Part shown: positions 9,485 through 19,525 of the stretch, in pieces
Position numbering within the stretch: the stretch's first letter is position 1
How the letters are laid out: the number at the start of each line of letters is the position of its first letter
Assembly (NCBI GenBank): GCA_001724265.1
Contig: MEDY01000495.1
Span: forward strand, 1-25,866
Direction: 5' to 3'
Source of the DNA: Rhizaria sp. SCN 62-66
Taxonomy: Eukaryota > Rhizaria, unplaced
DNA: 25,866 nt
The notes under the pieces: generated by a model
What the model was told of the DNA's origin: nothing
Database searches by the model: none
The model's input: only the letters and a program-made list of their open reading frames with translations
Position numbers and translations under genes: made by a program

Positions 9485-12400
9485 CAACCAACCGCAGCGG
9501 CCGCCGCGTGAGTAGCGTTGACGCGCGTGCCTGCGATGGCCGCGGCGAGCGCGTCGGCAAAGGCCGCGTCGGCGCACATGGCGTCGAGTGCGGCCTGCGC
9601 GGCTGCGGCGACGGCGTCGGCGCCCGCAGCCTCGGCGGCAACGACCGAGGCCGTGGCGGCGCGCACGTGCGTCTGCTGCGCGTAGACGGGGTGCCAGAGC
9701 AGGCGCGCGAGCGGGCCCGTGAGCGTGTGCGCCACGCCCTCGAGCGCGGTCCACTCGGGCCCCACCAGCGTCGCGCCCAACGTGCGCGGCGCCGGCAGCA
9801 CCGGCGCCGTGGGCGGCACGCCCGGCGCGCCGACGAGGCCCGCCGAGAGCAGCGCTGCGGGCGACGCCGCCAGCGCCTCCGCCGGCAGCGCCAGCGGCGC
9901 GGGGGCCGCAGTCGCTGTGGCTGCGGGGGCACCGGCAGCAGCGGCGGCGGGCGCAGGCACGGGCACGGTCACGGAGATGGGGACCGCGGTCATGAGGACC
10001 GCAGGCGGGCCCGCGGCGGCGCTGAGCAGCGCGTCGAGGAACGCGGCCGTGACGGCGCCGGCTTCGGACGCGGCGTGGGGCTTGTGCTTGTCGGCGTGCG
10101 CCTCTGCGCCAGCGGCGGCGGTGGCCGCGGCGGCCGCGGCGGCCTCGGAAGACAGTCCCGCGAGCGCGGCGGGCAGCGCGCCCATGGGGGCGGCGGCGGC
10201 GGCGCGGCGCAGCAGTGTGGCCGCCACGGCGCCGAGCCCGCAGGCAGCACGCCCGCGCCCGCTGGTGCGCCCGCGGCGGCGGCGGCGGCCTCGGCGCAGA
10301 AGCGCGCCAGCGGGGAGCGCGCGAGCACGGCGGGCAGCGTGACGGCGGGCAGCCCGCGCAGCGCGAGGCGGCCCTTGACAGTTACCGACGCGGGCCCGCG
10401 GCGAGACGCAGACGCGTCGCCGGCGCCGTCATCGTTGGTGTCGCTAGACTTGGTCTCGGCGAGCTTCGAGGTGATAGTGAGGGGCACGGACACGGCGGCA
10501 GCCTTGCGGCCGCGGCCCAGCCCGCCGTCGCGGCTGCGGCCGGCGCCGTGGCCCGCCGCGAAGGATGCCACGCTCGTCGTGGGCGCCGCGGCGGGCGCGC
10601 CGGCAAGCGTGACGGCGGCCAGCAGCGCCCGCTGGCCGTGGTCACGCCCGCCAAAGCTTGCGCCGACGCAGGCAGCGGCGCCGCGGCGGCCGCGGTCGAG
10701 AGCGCGGCGGCGGAGGCGTCGCCGGCGGAGCGCGGGCGCGCGGGCGAGGCCTGCTGCGAGGACGCGGCGGAGCTGGGCGAGGCGAGCCCGATTACGGCGA
10801 GGTGCTGCTGCTGCTGCGCGACCGAGCGCGACTGCGAGTAGAGTGGCGCCTGGCCCAGCTGCGTCGGCGACAGGATCAGTAGCGATAGCAGCCGCGCGGG
10901 CGGCGCGTACCACACCGGCCGCGCCCAGCACTGCACCGGGACCGGGGCCGCGGCGCTGGTGTCAGCCTCGACCACGCCGCTCTCGGACTCGCCGCTCGCC
11001 GCCGCGGCCGCACTCGCGCTGTCGCCCGCAGGAGCAGCATCCTGTTGCTGGTCGTGGTCGTAGTCCTGGTCGAGCTCGGGCTCCTCGCCCTCTTCGAGCC
11101 CGATGACGGCGACCGGGTCGGGCTCGTCGCCCTCGGCGTCCTCGGGCGGGGACGCGAACACCACGTGCGGCAGCTCGCCCACGCCCGCGGCGCCGACCCA
11201 CCGCGCGGGGTCCTCGCACAGCGTCTCGACGGACCGCAGCAGCTGTCCGCGCGCGACGCGCGGCGCCACCACGCGGCCCATCGCGGCCACCGCGCCCAGG
11301 CACGTCTGCCGCACCTGCCACACCGGGTCCGCGCACAGACGCAGGAAGAAGGGCAGCAGCTTCCGCGCAGTCGCCGCGCGAAGGCTGCTCACCGTCACCA
11401 CGGGCGCCGCCGGCGCCTCGGGCACGGGCTCCACAACCTCAGCCTTCGCAGCCTCGGTCTCCACCTTCACAGTCTCAGTTTTGGCAGTCTCAGCTTTGGC
11501 CGTCTCGACAGCTTCAGCCTTTGTAGCAGTTGCGTCGCTGTCAGATGCGAGCTGAACTGCGACGTCAGCGGGCGCTGCGACAGGCTCTGTGCTCGCGTCG
11601 GCGAGAGCGTTCGCGTCGGCGCTGGCCTTGGACTCAGCCTCGGTGCCGGCCTCAGTCTCGGCCTCAACCTTGGCCTCCGCCTTGGCCTCTGTCTCGGGCT
11701 CAGTTTCCGTCTCAGTTTCCGTCTCAGTCTCTGTCTCCGTATCCGTGTCGGTCGCCTCGCCGCGAGCAGCCTTGGCCTGAGCCGCAGCGTCCGCGGCGGC
11801 CTCCGCCGCCGCCTGTTGCTGCGCCGCGACGACGGCTTTGCCGGCGGCGACCACGGCCTCCGCGGCCTTGGCCTCAGCCTCGGCGCGCGCCTCCTCAGCC
11901 GCGGCGCGGGCCCTCGCAGCGGCGGCGCGAGCGGCCGCGGCGCCGCCGGCGCGCGGACGGGGCGGCATCTCGATGCTGGTGGTGACGGCCGCGGCGGCGG
12001 CGACGGAGATGGGACCGAAGCACGCGGCCGCGCCCCAGCGCACCTGCATTACGGGGTCGTCCGCGAAGGCGACTAGCTCGGCCGAGAGCAGCGACGCGCA
12101 CAACGAGGGGTCCAGCGACGGCGCGATGCCGCGCAGCGTCGACAGCGCCGACACGCGCACGTCCTCGGGCGCGGCGTGCGCCAGCGGCAGCAGCTGAGGC
12201 AGCAGTAGGTCCGACACGAGCGTCGTCGCCGTGGGGTGCGTCGCCGCGCCGTGCGCGCGCGTGAAGGCCGGATCCAGCAGCTGCGCGGGCGGCCGCGGCG
12301 GCGGCGGCAGGCGCGCCATCGCGATGGCGGCGTCGCGCGCGCGCTCACGGATCTGTGGGCAGCGGTCCGCCAGCAGCATCACCAGCACTGGCAGCACGTG

Positions 12401-15346
12401 GTCCGCCACCAGCGCCATCGACGAAAGCCGCAGCGGCGGGTGCGCGGCGGCGGCGACGGCGGCGGCCGAGCCGGGGCCCGCATGCTCGGGCGCGCCCACA
12501 GCGACGGCGGCCGAGCCCGCGGAAGATTGCGTGAGCGACTGTGGCGAAGGCACCGCGAGCGCGCCCGCGGAGGAGGCCGATGAGCCGGAGAGCGAGACCG
12601 ACAGCGCACCGTGCGCGGGCGCCAGCGAGGCCATCTCCTCGCCCCCCGCGGCGCCCGCGAACAGGCCCTTGCCGGACGCCCGGCGCGGGCTCGCGCTCGG
12701 CGTGCTCACTGCGCTGCCACTGCCGTTGTTGCTGCCGGAGACGCTGGCCGCAGGGCCCACGCCCGCCGCGCCCGCGGGCAGCAGCAGCGAGACGGTGTTG
12801 CCGCCACTATTACCGCTGCCCGTGTCGCCCGCGCTGGCGCTGCCGCCACCATCCTTGGCCGCGGGCGCCGTGACCGTCACCGAGGGCGTGCCCGCGACGG
12901 CCGCGGCGCCCGGGGACGCCGAGTTGGCTGCGGACGAGGCCGCAGCGGTGCGCGACGAGGGCGACGGCGAGCGCGAGCGCGAGCGCAGGCCGAAGAGTCG
13001 GCGCCAGCCCGATCGCTTGGTGTTCTTGCTCGCGGCGGGCGCGGCGGCGTCTGCGTCGTGGTGCTCAGGCTCGGGCTCGTGTCCGTGCTCGTCGTCGCCC
13101 GCGCCCGCTGCGTGGTCCGCGCCGTCGACCGTGGAGCTCGACGCCGCCGTGTCAGTGTCGTCGCCCGCCGTCGCCACGGAGCTCCCGCGGTGCCCGCGCA
13201 CCGAGGCGCCGCTCGCGCCGTCGCCGTCGCCGCTCGTCGACACGCTCGCGCCGCCCGCGCCAGGCCCGTCGCCGTCGCCGGTCGTGTCGTTCGCCGCGGC
13301 GGCGGCGGCGGCGGCGGCCTCCGCGGCGGCCTCTGCCTCGGCGGCGGCCGCTGCGGCAATGGCAGCCGCGGCGGCGGCCTCTGCCTCCGCGGCCGCGGCG
13401 GCCTCTGCGACGGCGCGCGCGGCGTGCACTGCGGCCTTCTTGCGCCAGCGCCGCGCCGTGGTGATGCGGCGCACGCAGTCACGCTCCCAGCCGCGGCCGC
13501 GCGCGCCGCCGTCGCGGTCCGCCGCCGCCAGCAGCCCCTGCAGCTGCGCCTGCGCGCCGGCCTCCTCGCCTGCCACCGTCGCCGCCGCGCGCACGGCGGC
13601 CTCGGCGGCCGCGGCCTGCGCGTCGGCGTACGCGCCCAGGTCCGCGCCGAAGGAAAAACCCGACCGGACGCGCCCTGGCAGCGCCGTGAGCGCGCCCGCG
13701 CTGGCGCTCGAAGCGAAGCCCGCGCTGTGGCGGCTGCGGCCGAAGCGGGCGCCGGTCGAAAGAGAGAGCGCGCCCACGCTCGCGACCGTCGGCAGGTCGC
13801 CGCCGCTCTCGGAAATGTCGCCCAGCGCACCGCTGCCGCTGCTGCTGCTGTTGCTGCTGTTGCTGTTGCTGCTGGTGGCGTCGCTGGCGCTGCTACTGCT
13901 GCTGTCGAGCGGCGGCAGACTAACTGAGGTCACCAGCGCGCCGGGCACAGCGCCCTCTTCGGCCGCCGCAGCCTTGGCCGCAGCGGCGGCCTCTGCGGCG
14001 GCCATGAGCTCGGCTGCGGGCACTGGCGGCGCCTCGAAGGCGGCGCGGTACGCGGCCGCCGCGGCCTCGGTCGCCGCCGCCGCCGCGGCCACTGCGTCCT
14101 CGCCCTCGCCGCTCGCGCCCGCTAGCCCCGCCTCAGCGGCAGTACCAGTGGCAGCGGCAGCGGCAGCGGCGGCAGCGGCGAGAGCTAGCGAGTTGCGACG
14201 CGAGCTGGAGCGGCTCCGCAGGACCACCTGCACTGGCCGCGCCTTGCAGCCCGCGTCGCCGCCCGCGGCGGAGCCCACGCCCGTGCCGCCCGCCGCGCCC
14301 GCGCCCGAGGCCGAGCCGGAGCCCGAGCCGGAGCCCGAGCCGGCGCCGGCGCCAGCGGAGCCCGCGCCCGCAGCCGGGGACGCCGGCGCGGAGGCCGCTG
14401 TGGCGTACAGCCCGGCGCCTGCGGCCGCCGCGTCGCCGCCCGCGGCCGCCGCAGCGGTCGTTACGCTCAGCCACGGCCGCACCGGCTTCGCGGGGGTCGC
14501 GGCTGCGGCTGCGGCTGCGGCTGCGGCTGCCGCTGCGGCTGCGGCAGCCGCGGCTGCGGCATCCTGCGCCGAGGACTTCCAGAGAAAGCTGCGGCGCTTG
14601 AGCGCCGGGGAGGCCGCGGCGGCGACGGCGGCTTGCGCGGCGGTCTCGGCGGCGGCCATGGCGGCGGCGGAGCCGGGCGGCGGTGCGGTGAGCGTGGCCA
14701 TGGACAGGTTGTAACCGAGCAGCCCCTTGTGCATCTCGTCGTCGTCGACCTCGATGGCGCCCTCGGTGACGAGCAAGTGCGCCAGCGCGGGCAGCTGCTG
14801 CACCAGCACCATGCGCACCGCGATCAGCGAGTCGCGCGCGATGTCGCGCAGCAGCGGCAGCAGGCGCGCCGCCGTCGCCGATGGGCCCACCTCCTTGGCC
14901 GTCGCCAGCAGCCGCGACACGAAGACGAGCCGCCGGAAGTCGTCCGCAAACGGAATCTCGTCGCGCGCGTCCGCGGCCGCCGCGCTGGCCGCGTGCGGGG
15001 ACGCCGCGCCCGCCGCGCCGCCCGCCGCGCCAGCGCCGGTGCCGGCGGCGGAGGACGAGGACGACGGGGACGTGAGGGCCGAAGCCACGCCGCCGGGGCC
15101 TGCGCCGGCGCCCGCGGAGAGCCCGCCGGGGCCCGCGGGCGCGGGGGTGCCCGGGAGGTAGGCCGTGGCGGAGGCAGGGCGCGCGCGTGTGTAGAGGATG
15201 AAGCGTTCGAGCGCGGCAATGTGCTCGGGAATCGCCAGTTCTGCAGCGGTGCGGCCGCGGGCCAGAGAGCCCGGGGCGCCGCCGCCGCCGCCGCCACCGC
15301 CGCCGCCGGACGCCACGGGACTGGCGGCACCGCCGGAGCGCGACAT
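4000..15346 (-). CDS. PPP4R1: Giant PPP4R1-like PP4 regulatory subunit, frame broken twice
   Basis: HEAT-repeat scaffold related to protein phosphatase 4 regulatory subunit 1. Three frames are needed: ATG 15346 to about 10640, about 10640 to 10240, and about 10240 to TAA/stop at 4000, giving some 3,780 codons against about 950 aa in human PPP4R1. The order of conserved blocks follows the family. Residues about 125-195 (FVSRLLATAKEV...AVRMVLVQQLPALAHL), 972-1114 (VLPVLVMLLADRCPQIRERA; ADDPVMQVRWGAAACFG) and 1324-1397 (LLPFFLRLCADPVWQVR; CEDPARWV) form the N-terminal HEATs. The C-terminal HEATs include LASAPHPPLRHALLGSMP (about 8800), WRERVIIARQLPLL (about 7820), LLSDPVRRVSVETAI (about 7590) and APRWVGHDVYLALLFPQV (about 6710). 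Between them are huge Ala, Ser and acidic low-complexity inserts. The motifs are seen; the family is established; PP4 binding here is inferred. Confidence 0.82.
9424..9483 (-). repeat. GGCGAC hexanucleotide tract coding (Gly-Asp)n
   Basis: Plus-strand GTCGCC units repeat about eight times, with GACGTCGCC variants, coding DGDGDGDGDVGDGDVGDVD on the minus strand. It is an acidic low-complexity insert in the C-terminal half of the PPP4R1-like protein. The same Asp-Gly-Asp wording occurs in the ISY1 tail. Confidence 0.8.
10218..10655 (-). other. Frame-break segment inside the PPP4R1-like gene
   Basis: Only one frame looks coding here (…AVTLAGAPAAAP…VPLTITSKLAETKSSD…VTVKGRLALRGLPAVT…), and it differs by -1 from the frame upstream and by +1 from the frame downstream. 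The junctions lie near 10620-10650 and 10221-10250, in very GC-rich sequence. The upstream frame, if followed past the junction, becomes Arg/Pro-rich and stops at 10382-10384. Neither junction has a plausible GTACGT donor, so introns are unlikely. Two missing bases in the assembly are the simplest explanation; real inactivation or programmed frameshifting are alternatives. Confidence 0.75.
11440..11760 (-). repeat. Glu/Thr/Ala/Lys low-complexity repeat block
   Basis: Hexanucleotide-like GAG-ACT/GAG-ACG and GAG-GCC/AAG-GCC repeats code (Thr-Glu)n followed by Ala-Glu, Ala-Lys and Val-Glu alternations in the PPP4R1-like gene, between HEAT blocks. It is less GC-rich than its surroundings. A similar Glu-Ala/Glu-Thr block ends the same protein at about 4060-4190. 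Confidence 0.8.
14494..14570 (-). repeat. Poly-alanine tract (about 22 Ala codons)
   Basis: Near-pure GCN repeat in the PPP4R1-like gene (plus-strand GGCTGC/GGCTGCGGC units). It follows a basic FLWKSS segment and precedes TPAKPVRPW. The codons are mixed GCC/GCA, so it has not arisen solely from recent trinucleotide slippage, but the hexanucleotide GCAGCC periodicity suggests slippage contributed. Confidence 0.85.
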
Positions 15347-16433
15347 GGGGACGCGGGGGAGCGCGAAACGCGCGGGTGAGCCGCGGAGCGGGGGTGAGCG
15401 CGCGCGCGGAGAGTGTTGTGGCGGGGGAAAAGAGCCGAAGTTGGGGTGGGCTCCGACAGAAGAAAAAAGAGTTGCTGCGCGGAAACAAACGAGGTAAAAG
15501 ATACAGAGAGAGTATACGTAATTTCGATGAGACGTGATTCGGTAGCAAAGTCATGTCAGTTGAAATATGCCTTTGTTTCGGTGATATGTGGACCCGAAAT
15601 GACGACAGCGTGACTCTAAGTCAGATGTGGGGATGTTTCCTGCGTCTCACAGGGGAACCAGGAAGTAGCCATAAGCATCCTAGGAGAATTATGCGATATA
15701 TGTGCATGACATAGAGTGGTGTTGCACCGTCCGGAGATCACACCGCACTCGCCCGGCCCGTGGACCCGCGCTTTTGTGCGTGAGGAGGCGTGAGGCGGGG
15801 CGGCGTTGAGTCCCCACAATTGAGGGTAAATATCTTCCAAGACGTTTAATTTATAGGCCCAAACCACACACCCGCAAATATTTCTGCCCACGTTCTCACT
15901 AATAAAACTGTTATATCGAGCCAGACGTAGAGCGAAGGTGGGCTTGAACGTTGATTAGTCCGTATTTCGACAAGTCGAGTGAGACTGAGTGAGTGAAGGT
16001 AGTGTCGGTCGGCCAAGTTCGTAAAAATGTCACCCGAATTCTACTTTCGACGGCTGGCAGTGTGTTGGAGGGCCCACGTAGCAATATTGTCTCCACGTTC
16101 TCTGCCTTAACTGCTCGTCGGCTCGATTTCGGAACGTGATATCAGCACAGAAACAGAGGCTTTGTAATAGAATATCGTGCATATGTGACCTGTGACGATG
16201 AGATAACTCTGTGGTATTCGTCGCAAAAACGAGGGGGTTGTTGCGGTCAACGCAGAGCCGTAGTCTCCTTACTAGCGTGCGCCGAGCTCGTCCTGGCCTC
16301 ATGCTCTAAGTACGATATAGTATGCTGCCCATTGTTGCCATACTTTCTCACATTCCTCTCTGTGGTGCCGTCCTACGCCCTCTTTTTCATCTCCCTGCAA
16401 CTTCTTTGCCCCTCGGTCAGTCCCTTTCTCCGT
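15347..16433. other. Divergent promoter region, PPP4R1-like / SLC35F5-like
   Basis: About 1.09 kb separates the two start codons. The 130 bases nearest 15346 are GC-rich and, read on the minus strand, pyrimidine-rich, likely the PPP4R1-like 5' leader. The 110 bases before 16434 are pyrimidine-rich on the plus strand and likely the transporter leader. The centre is AT-rich. No TATA box, tRNA or further gene was recognised. A 91-codon minus frame at 15616-15891 has no family resemblance. Confidence 0.6.
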
Positions 16434-19400
16434 ATGAGCAACCGCGTCCAGCCGCCCGCCGAGGTCGAGCCGCCTCCTCCACCTTCGGCTCCTCCCCTGG
16501 GCTACTACGACTCCGTGCCCTTGCCCGCCGCGCCCCCGCGCAAGCCCAAGCGCGACCACACGACGCGCCGGCGCGTCCTTTACGGCGTCGGGCTCTTCTT
16601 CCTCAGCTGCGTCGTCGTGCTCTGGGTCTCGTCCTCGGTGCTCGTGCAGTCGATCGTCGAGGAGTTCGACCGCCCCACGATGCTCACGCTTATCGCCACT
16701 TCCACCTTCTCCTGCTACCTTGTCGTCTACCAGATCCAACAGTGCTGCATCCGCCGGCGCAAGGCGCGCAAGCTCGCCAAGCTCGCCGCGCGCTTCAACG
16801 CCACCGTCGGCGCCGACGGCAACGCCGGGCTCGCCGCGCTTTCAGGCAACGGCGGCGGCAACGGCGGCGCCGCGCTGAGCAGCTCGAGCAGCTCCGACTA
16901 CGAGGACGAGGAGGAGGAGGAGCCGGAGATGTCTGTGCGCGCGCACGCCAAGGCGGCGATGCTGCTCGCGCCCATGTGGTTCGGCATGAACTACCTCTTC
17001 AACGTCGCGCTGGGGCTCACCTCGGTGGCCTCGAACACGATCCTGTGCACCACCTCGGGCCTCTGGGTGATCCTTATCTCTGTGTGCTTCCTCGGCGCGA
17101 AGCTGCGGCTGATGCCCACGCTGGCCATCCTGTGCACGCTCGGCGGCGCCATCCTCGTGGCTTTCAACACGCCACCGCCGCCCGCCGACGCGGGGCCCGG
17201 CGCCAAGCACTCGTACACGGGCGACCTGCTCTCGCTCGCCTCGGCCGTCATCTACGCTTTCTACTCGCTTATCATGGAGACGCTGCTGGGCGAGGCCGAG
17301 CCGCCCGCGCCGTCGCCCTCGGCCGCCGCCGACGCCGCCATCGATGCCGCGCTGGCCGCGGCTGCCGCCGCCGCGGGTTACGGCGGCACGCGCTCGCGCC
17401 AGGGCTCGATCACGCGGCTCTCCTCGCGCTCGCGCATGGGTTCGCTCTCGCGCCCCGGCTCGCTGACCGACATGCGCTCTTCGTCGCTGCTCACGGCGGC
17501 CGCGGCGGCGGGCCCCGACCTCATCATCGCGGGCGTCGCCGTCACGGTCTCGGCGCCGCTCGCGCCCGCTGTGCTGGCGCCGTCGACGGGGCTGGGCAAC
17601 CTGGCCTTTGACTCGCACGGGGCCCTCTTCCCCGAGGGGCTTGTCACGCCGCCGCCGCCACCCGGCGTGCCCAGCGAGACCACCATCTCGCTGCTCGGAC
17701 CGCCGCTTATCATCGCCAACGCCGCCGACGCCATGGGACTCGGCGCACAGGACCGCGACCACGACGGCGCCCTTCTGGACGGCGACGCCGCGGGTGCCTC
17801 AGCCACCGCGGCCGCGCTCGCGCGCACCACCCCGCCTCCCTCGCTCGCTGGCTCTGCGGCTTTGACTGTAGGCGGCGGCGGCGGCGGCGCGTCGTCGTCC
17901 CTCGCCGCCGCGGCGGGCTCACCTGGGCGCAAGGCCGGCAGCCAGGCGTTGATGGCGTCGCCGCCGTCGTCGTACGGCTCCTTCGGTCACAGCGATCGCG
18001 ATCGTGACGGCGCCTCGCTCGCGGCCGCCGCGTCGACGCTGCCGCCCAGCTCCAGCGCCGGCGCCGCGTCCTCGCTGGGCGGGCTGGCCGCGCCGCCCTC
18101 GGTCTCCCTGGCCTCGGTGCCGCGCCTCGCGGGCCCCCGGTCGGCGAGACCCTACGGCGGCGCTGACGGCGAGGCCGACGGCGAGGGTGCCGGCTGCGGC
18201 GACGAGGCCGAGGCCGACCTCCTCGGCGGCGGCGGCAGCAGCGGCAGCGGCGTCTGCGGCGGCAAGCGCGATCCCGCTGCGCCCGGGTGCTGCGCGGGCG
18301 GCTTCGGAGCCTGGTTTAAGCGGCTGATGACGCGCGCGCCGGGGCGCGTGAACATGTTCCTCGTCTTCGGCTTTCTGGGCGTGTTCAACATGGCCATCGC
18401 GCTGCCGCTGGTCATCGCATTTCACCTCTCGGGCCACGAGGTGCTCTTCATGCCGTCCAAGCGCACGATCCTGCTCATGGTGCTCAACGGCACCGTCGGC
18501 ACCACGCTGTCGGACTTTATGTGGGCGCAGGGCCTGCTGCTGACGTCGCCGCTTGTAGCCACGGTCTCGCTCACGCTCACCATTCCCGTCGCCATGACGT
18601 CGGACTGGTTCCTCCACGACACGCACTTCAACTACCTCTACTTCTGCGGCGCGTTGGGCGTCGTCGTCGGCTTTGTGCTCGTGAACATCAAGACTGAGCC
18701 CGCCGCCTCGGTGCCCGCCATCCCCGTCGTCGTCGACAAGCTCACCGGTGAGATCACGGTCCAGCTGCCCCACGAGTACCTGCACCGGGCGCAGTCGCTC
18801 GCACAGCAGGCGCACGCCGCGCACCACGGCTCCAGCGGCGGCGTCGGCGGGTCCATGGTGCAGCACCGCGAGGCGCGGGCGGGGTCCGCCACCAACACTG
18901 CTGCCTCAGCCGTGGCCTCTGCCGCCGCGCACGCCGCGCTTGCCGCCGCCCACAGCTCTGCGCATGACGCCCAGGCCGCCGCCGCCGCCGCCGCCGCCGC
19001 TGCTGCTGCCGCTGCGACGATGCGTCACCGTGCGACCGCGACGCGCAAGGGCGGGTACCAGCAGTTCGCGACCGACGACGAGGACGACGACGAGGCCGGC
19101 GCAGGCTACGGCGGCTACGGCGACGACGAGGCCGACGGCGCGCGCTACCAGCTCGACGATGACGACGACGATGACGACGACGGCGGGCGCAATGGGAAGC
19201 TTAGCGGCAGCTACAGTTCCGTGGGCGGCATCGGGCTCGGTAAAGGCGCGCGCGCGCGCGTGACGCCGAGCATCGCGATCACGAGCGCGGGCGCGGCGGC
19301 GGCGCAGGCACAGGCCGCCAAGCCGCTGCAGACGCCATCGCAGGCGCAGGCGCAGGCGAGCGCGGCGGCGGCGCAGGCCGGCACGCTGAGCACGGGCGAC

Positions 19401-19496
19401 TTGGAGGCCGCAGACGCGGGGCTGCTGCGCTCCTACAGCAACGCCAACCTCGATCATGGTCCTAGATCCGCCAACAGCGCAGCGCCCAGCATGTAA
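16434..19496 (+). CDS. SLC35F5: SLC35F5-like membrane transporter (DMT superfamily)
   Basis: 1,020 aa from ATG 16434, the first in-frame ATG after a pyrimidine-rich leader; the open frame reaches back to 16185 without an ATG. Ten membrane segments are readable: residues about 46-70 (VLYGVGLFFLSCVVVLWVSS), 81-102, 174-194 (LLAPMWFGMNYLFNVAL), 200-221, 226-243, 261-281, 640-663 (FLVFGFLGVFNMAIALP), 678-703 (NGTVGTTLSDFMWAQGLLL), 706-727 (LVATVSLTLTIPVAM) and 733-752. The SSxLVQ motif after helix 1, SVASNTILCTTSG and TSPLVATVSLTLTIP are typical of SLC35F5 and its yeast vacuolar relatives. Substrate is not assignable. Odd features are a loop of about 355 residues between helices 6 and 7 with RQGS, RMGS and RPGS sites, and a 270-residue tail with poly-Ala and an acidic DDED/DDDDDDDDD stretch. 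Single exon. Confidence 0.93.
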   Translation: MSNRVQPPAEVEPPPPPSAPPLGYYDSVPLPAAPPRKPKRDHTTRRRVLYGVGLFFLSCVVVLWVSSSVLVQSIVEEFDRPTMLTLIATSTFSCYLVVYQIQQCCIRRRKARKLAKLAARFNATVGADGNAGLAALSGNGGGNGGAALSSSSSSDYEDEEEEEPEMSVRAHAKAAMLLAPMWFGMNYLFNVALGLTSVASNTILCTTSGLWVILISVCFLGAKLRLMPTLAILCTLGGAILVAFNTPPPPADAGPGAKHSYTGDLLSLASAVIYAFYSLIMETLLGEAEPPAPSPSAAADAAIDAALAAAAAAAGYGGTRSRQGSITRLSSRSRMGSLSRPGSLTDMRSSSLLTAAAAAGPDLIIAGVAVTVSAPLAPAVLAPSTGLGNLAFDSHGALFPEGLVTPPPPPGVPSETTISLLGPPLIIANAADAMGLGAQDRDHDGALLDGDAAGASATAAALARTTPPPSLAGSAALTVGGGGGGASSSLAAAAGSPGRKAGSQALMASPPSSYGSFGHSDRDRDGASLAAAASTLPPSSSAGAASSLGGLAAPPSVSLASVPRLAGPRSARPYGGADGEADGEGAGCGDEAEADLLGGGGSSGSGVCGGKRDPAAPGCCAGGFGAWFKRLMTRAPGRVNMFLVFGFLGVFNMAIALPLVIAFHLSGHEVLFMPSKRTILLMVLNGTVGTTLSDFMWAQGLLLTSPLVATVSLTLTIPVAMTSDWFLHDTHFNYLYFCGALGVVVGFVLVNIKTEPAASVPAIPVVVDKLTGEITVQLPHEYLHRAQSLAQQAHAAHHGSSGGVGGSMVQHREARAGSATNTAASAVASAAAHAALAAAHSSAHDAQAAAAAAAAAAAAAATMRHRATATRKGGYQQFATDDEDDDEAGAGYGGYGDDEADGARYQLDDDDDDDDDGGRNGKLSGSYSSVGGIGLGKGARARVTPSIAITSAGAAAAQAQAAKPLQTPSQAQAQASAAAAQAGTLSTGDLEAADAGLLRSYSNANLDHGPRSANSAAPSM

Positions 19497-19525
19497 GCTT
19501 GCCGCGCGCGCTGTGCTAATACGGC

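Noticed and set aside
10240-10640. The whole frame-break segment as an intron
   Set aside because: It is GC-rich, reads as sensible protein in one frame, and lacks GTACGT or a pyrimidine-tract acceptor.
10627-10646. Tiny intron GTGACCACGGCCAG explaining the first frame break
   Set aside because: Removing these 14 bases would restore the frame, but confirmed introns here are 117-150 bases with GTACGT donors, and 14 bases is far below normal splicing limits.
8803-11106. 767-codon plus-strand frame
   Set aside because: Arg/Gly/Ala-rich shadow frame spanning the frame-break region; no motif.
12231-14714. 827-codon plus-strand frame as a separate gene
   Set aside because: It lies opposite recognisable HEAT blocks and acidic repeats; the Ala/Pro/Ser composition is the mirror of the sense strand and no domain is recognisable.
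15616-15891. 91-codon minus-strand frame in the divergent promoter region
   Set aside because: It starts without conserved context and has no recognisable motif; length is compatible with chance.
16185-16433. N-terminal extension of the transporter by 83 codons
   Set aside because: There is no in-frame ATG, base composition is non-coding, and the pyrimidine-rich leader before ATG 16434 looks like a 5' UTR.
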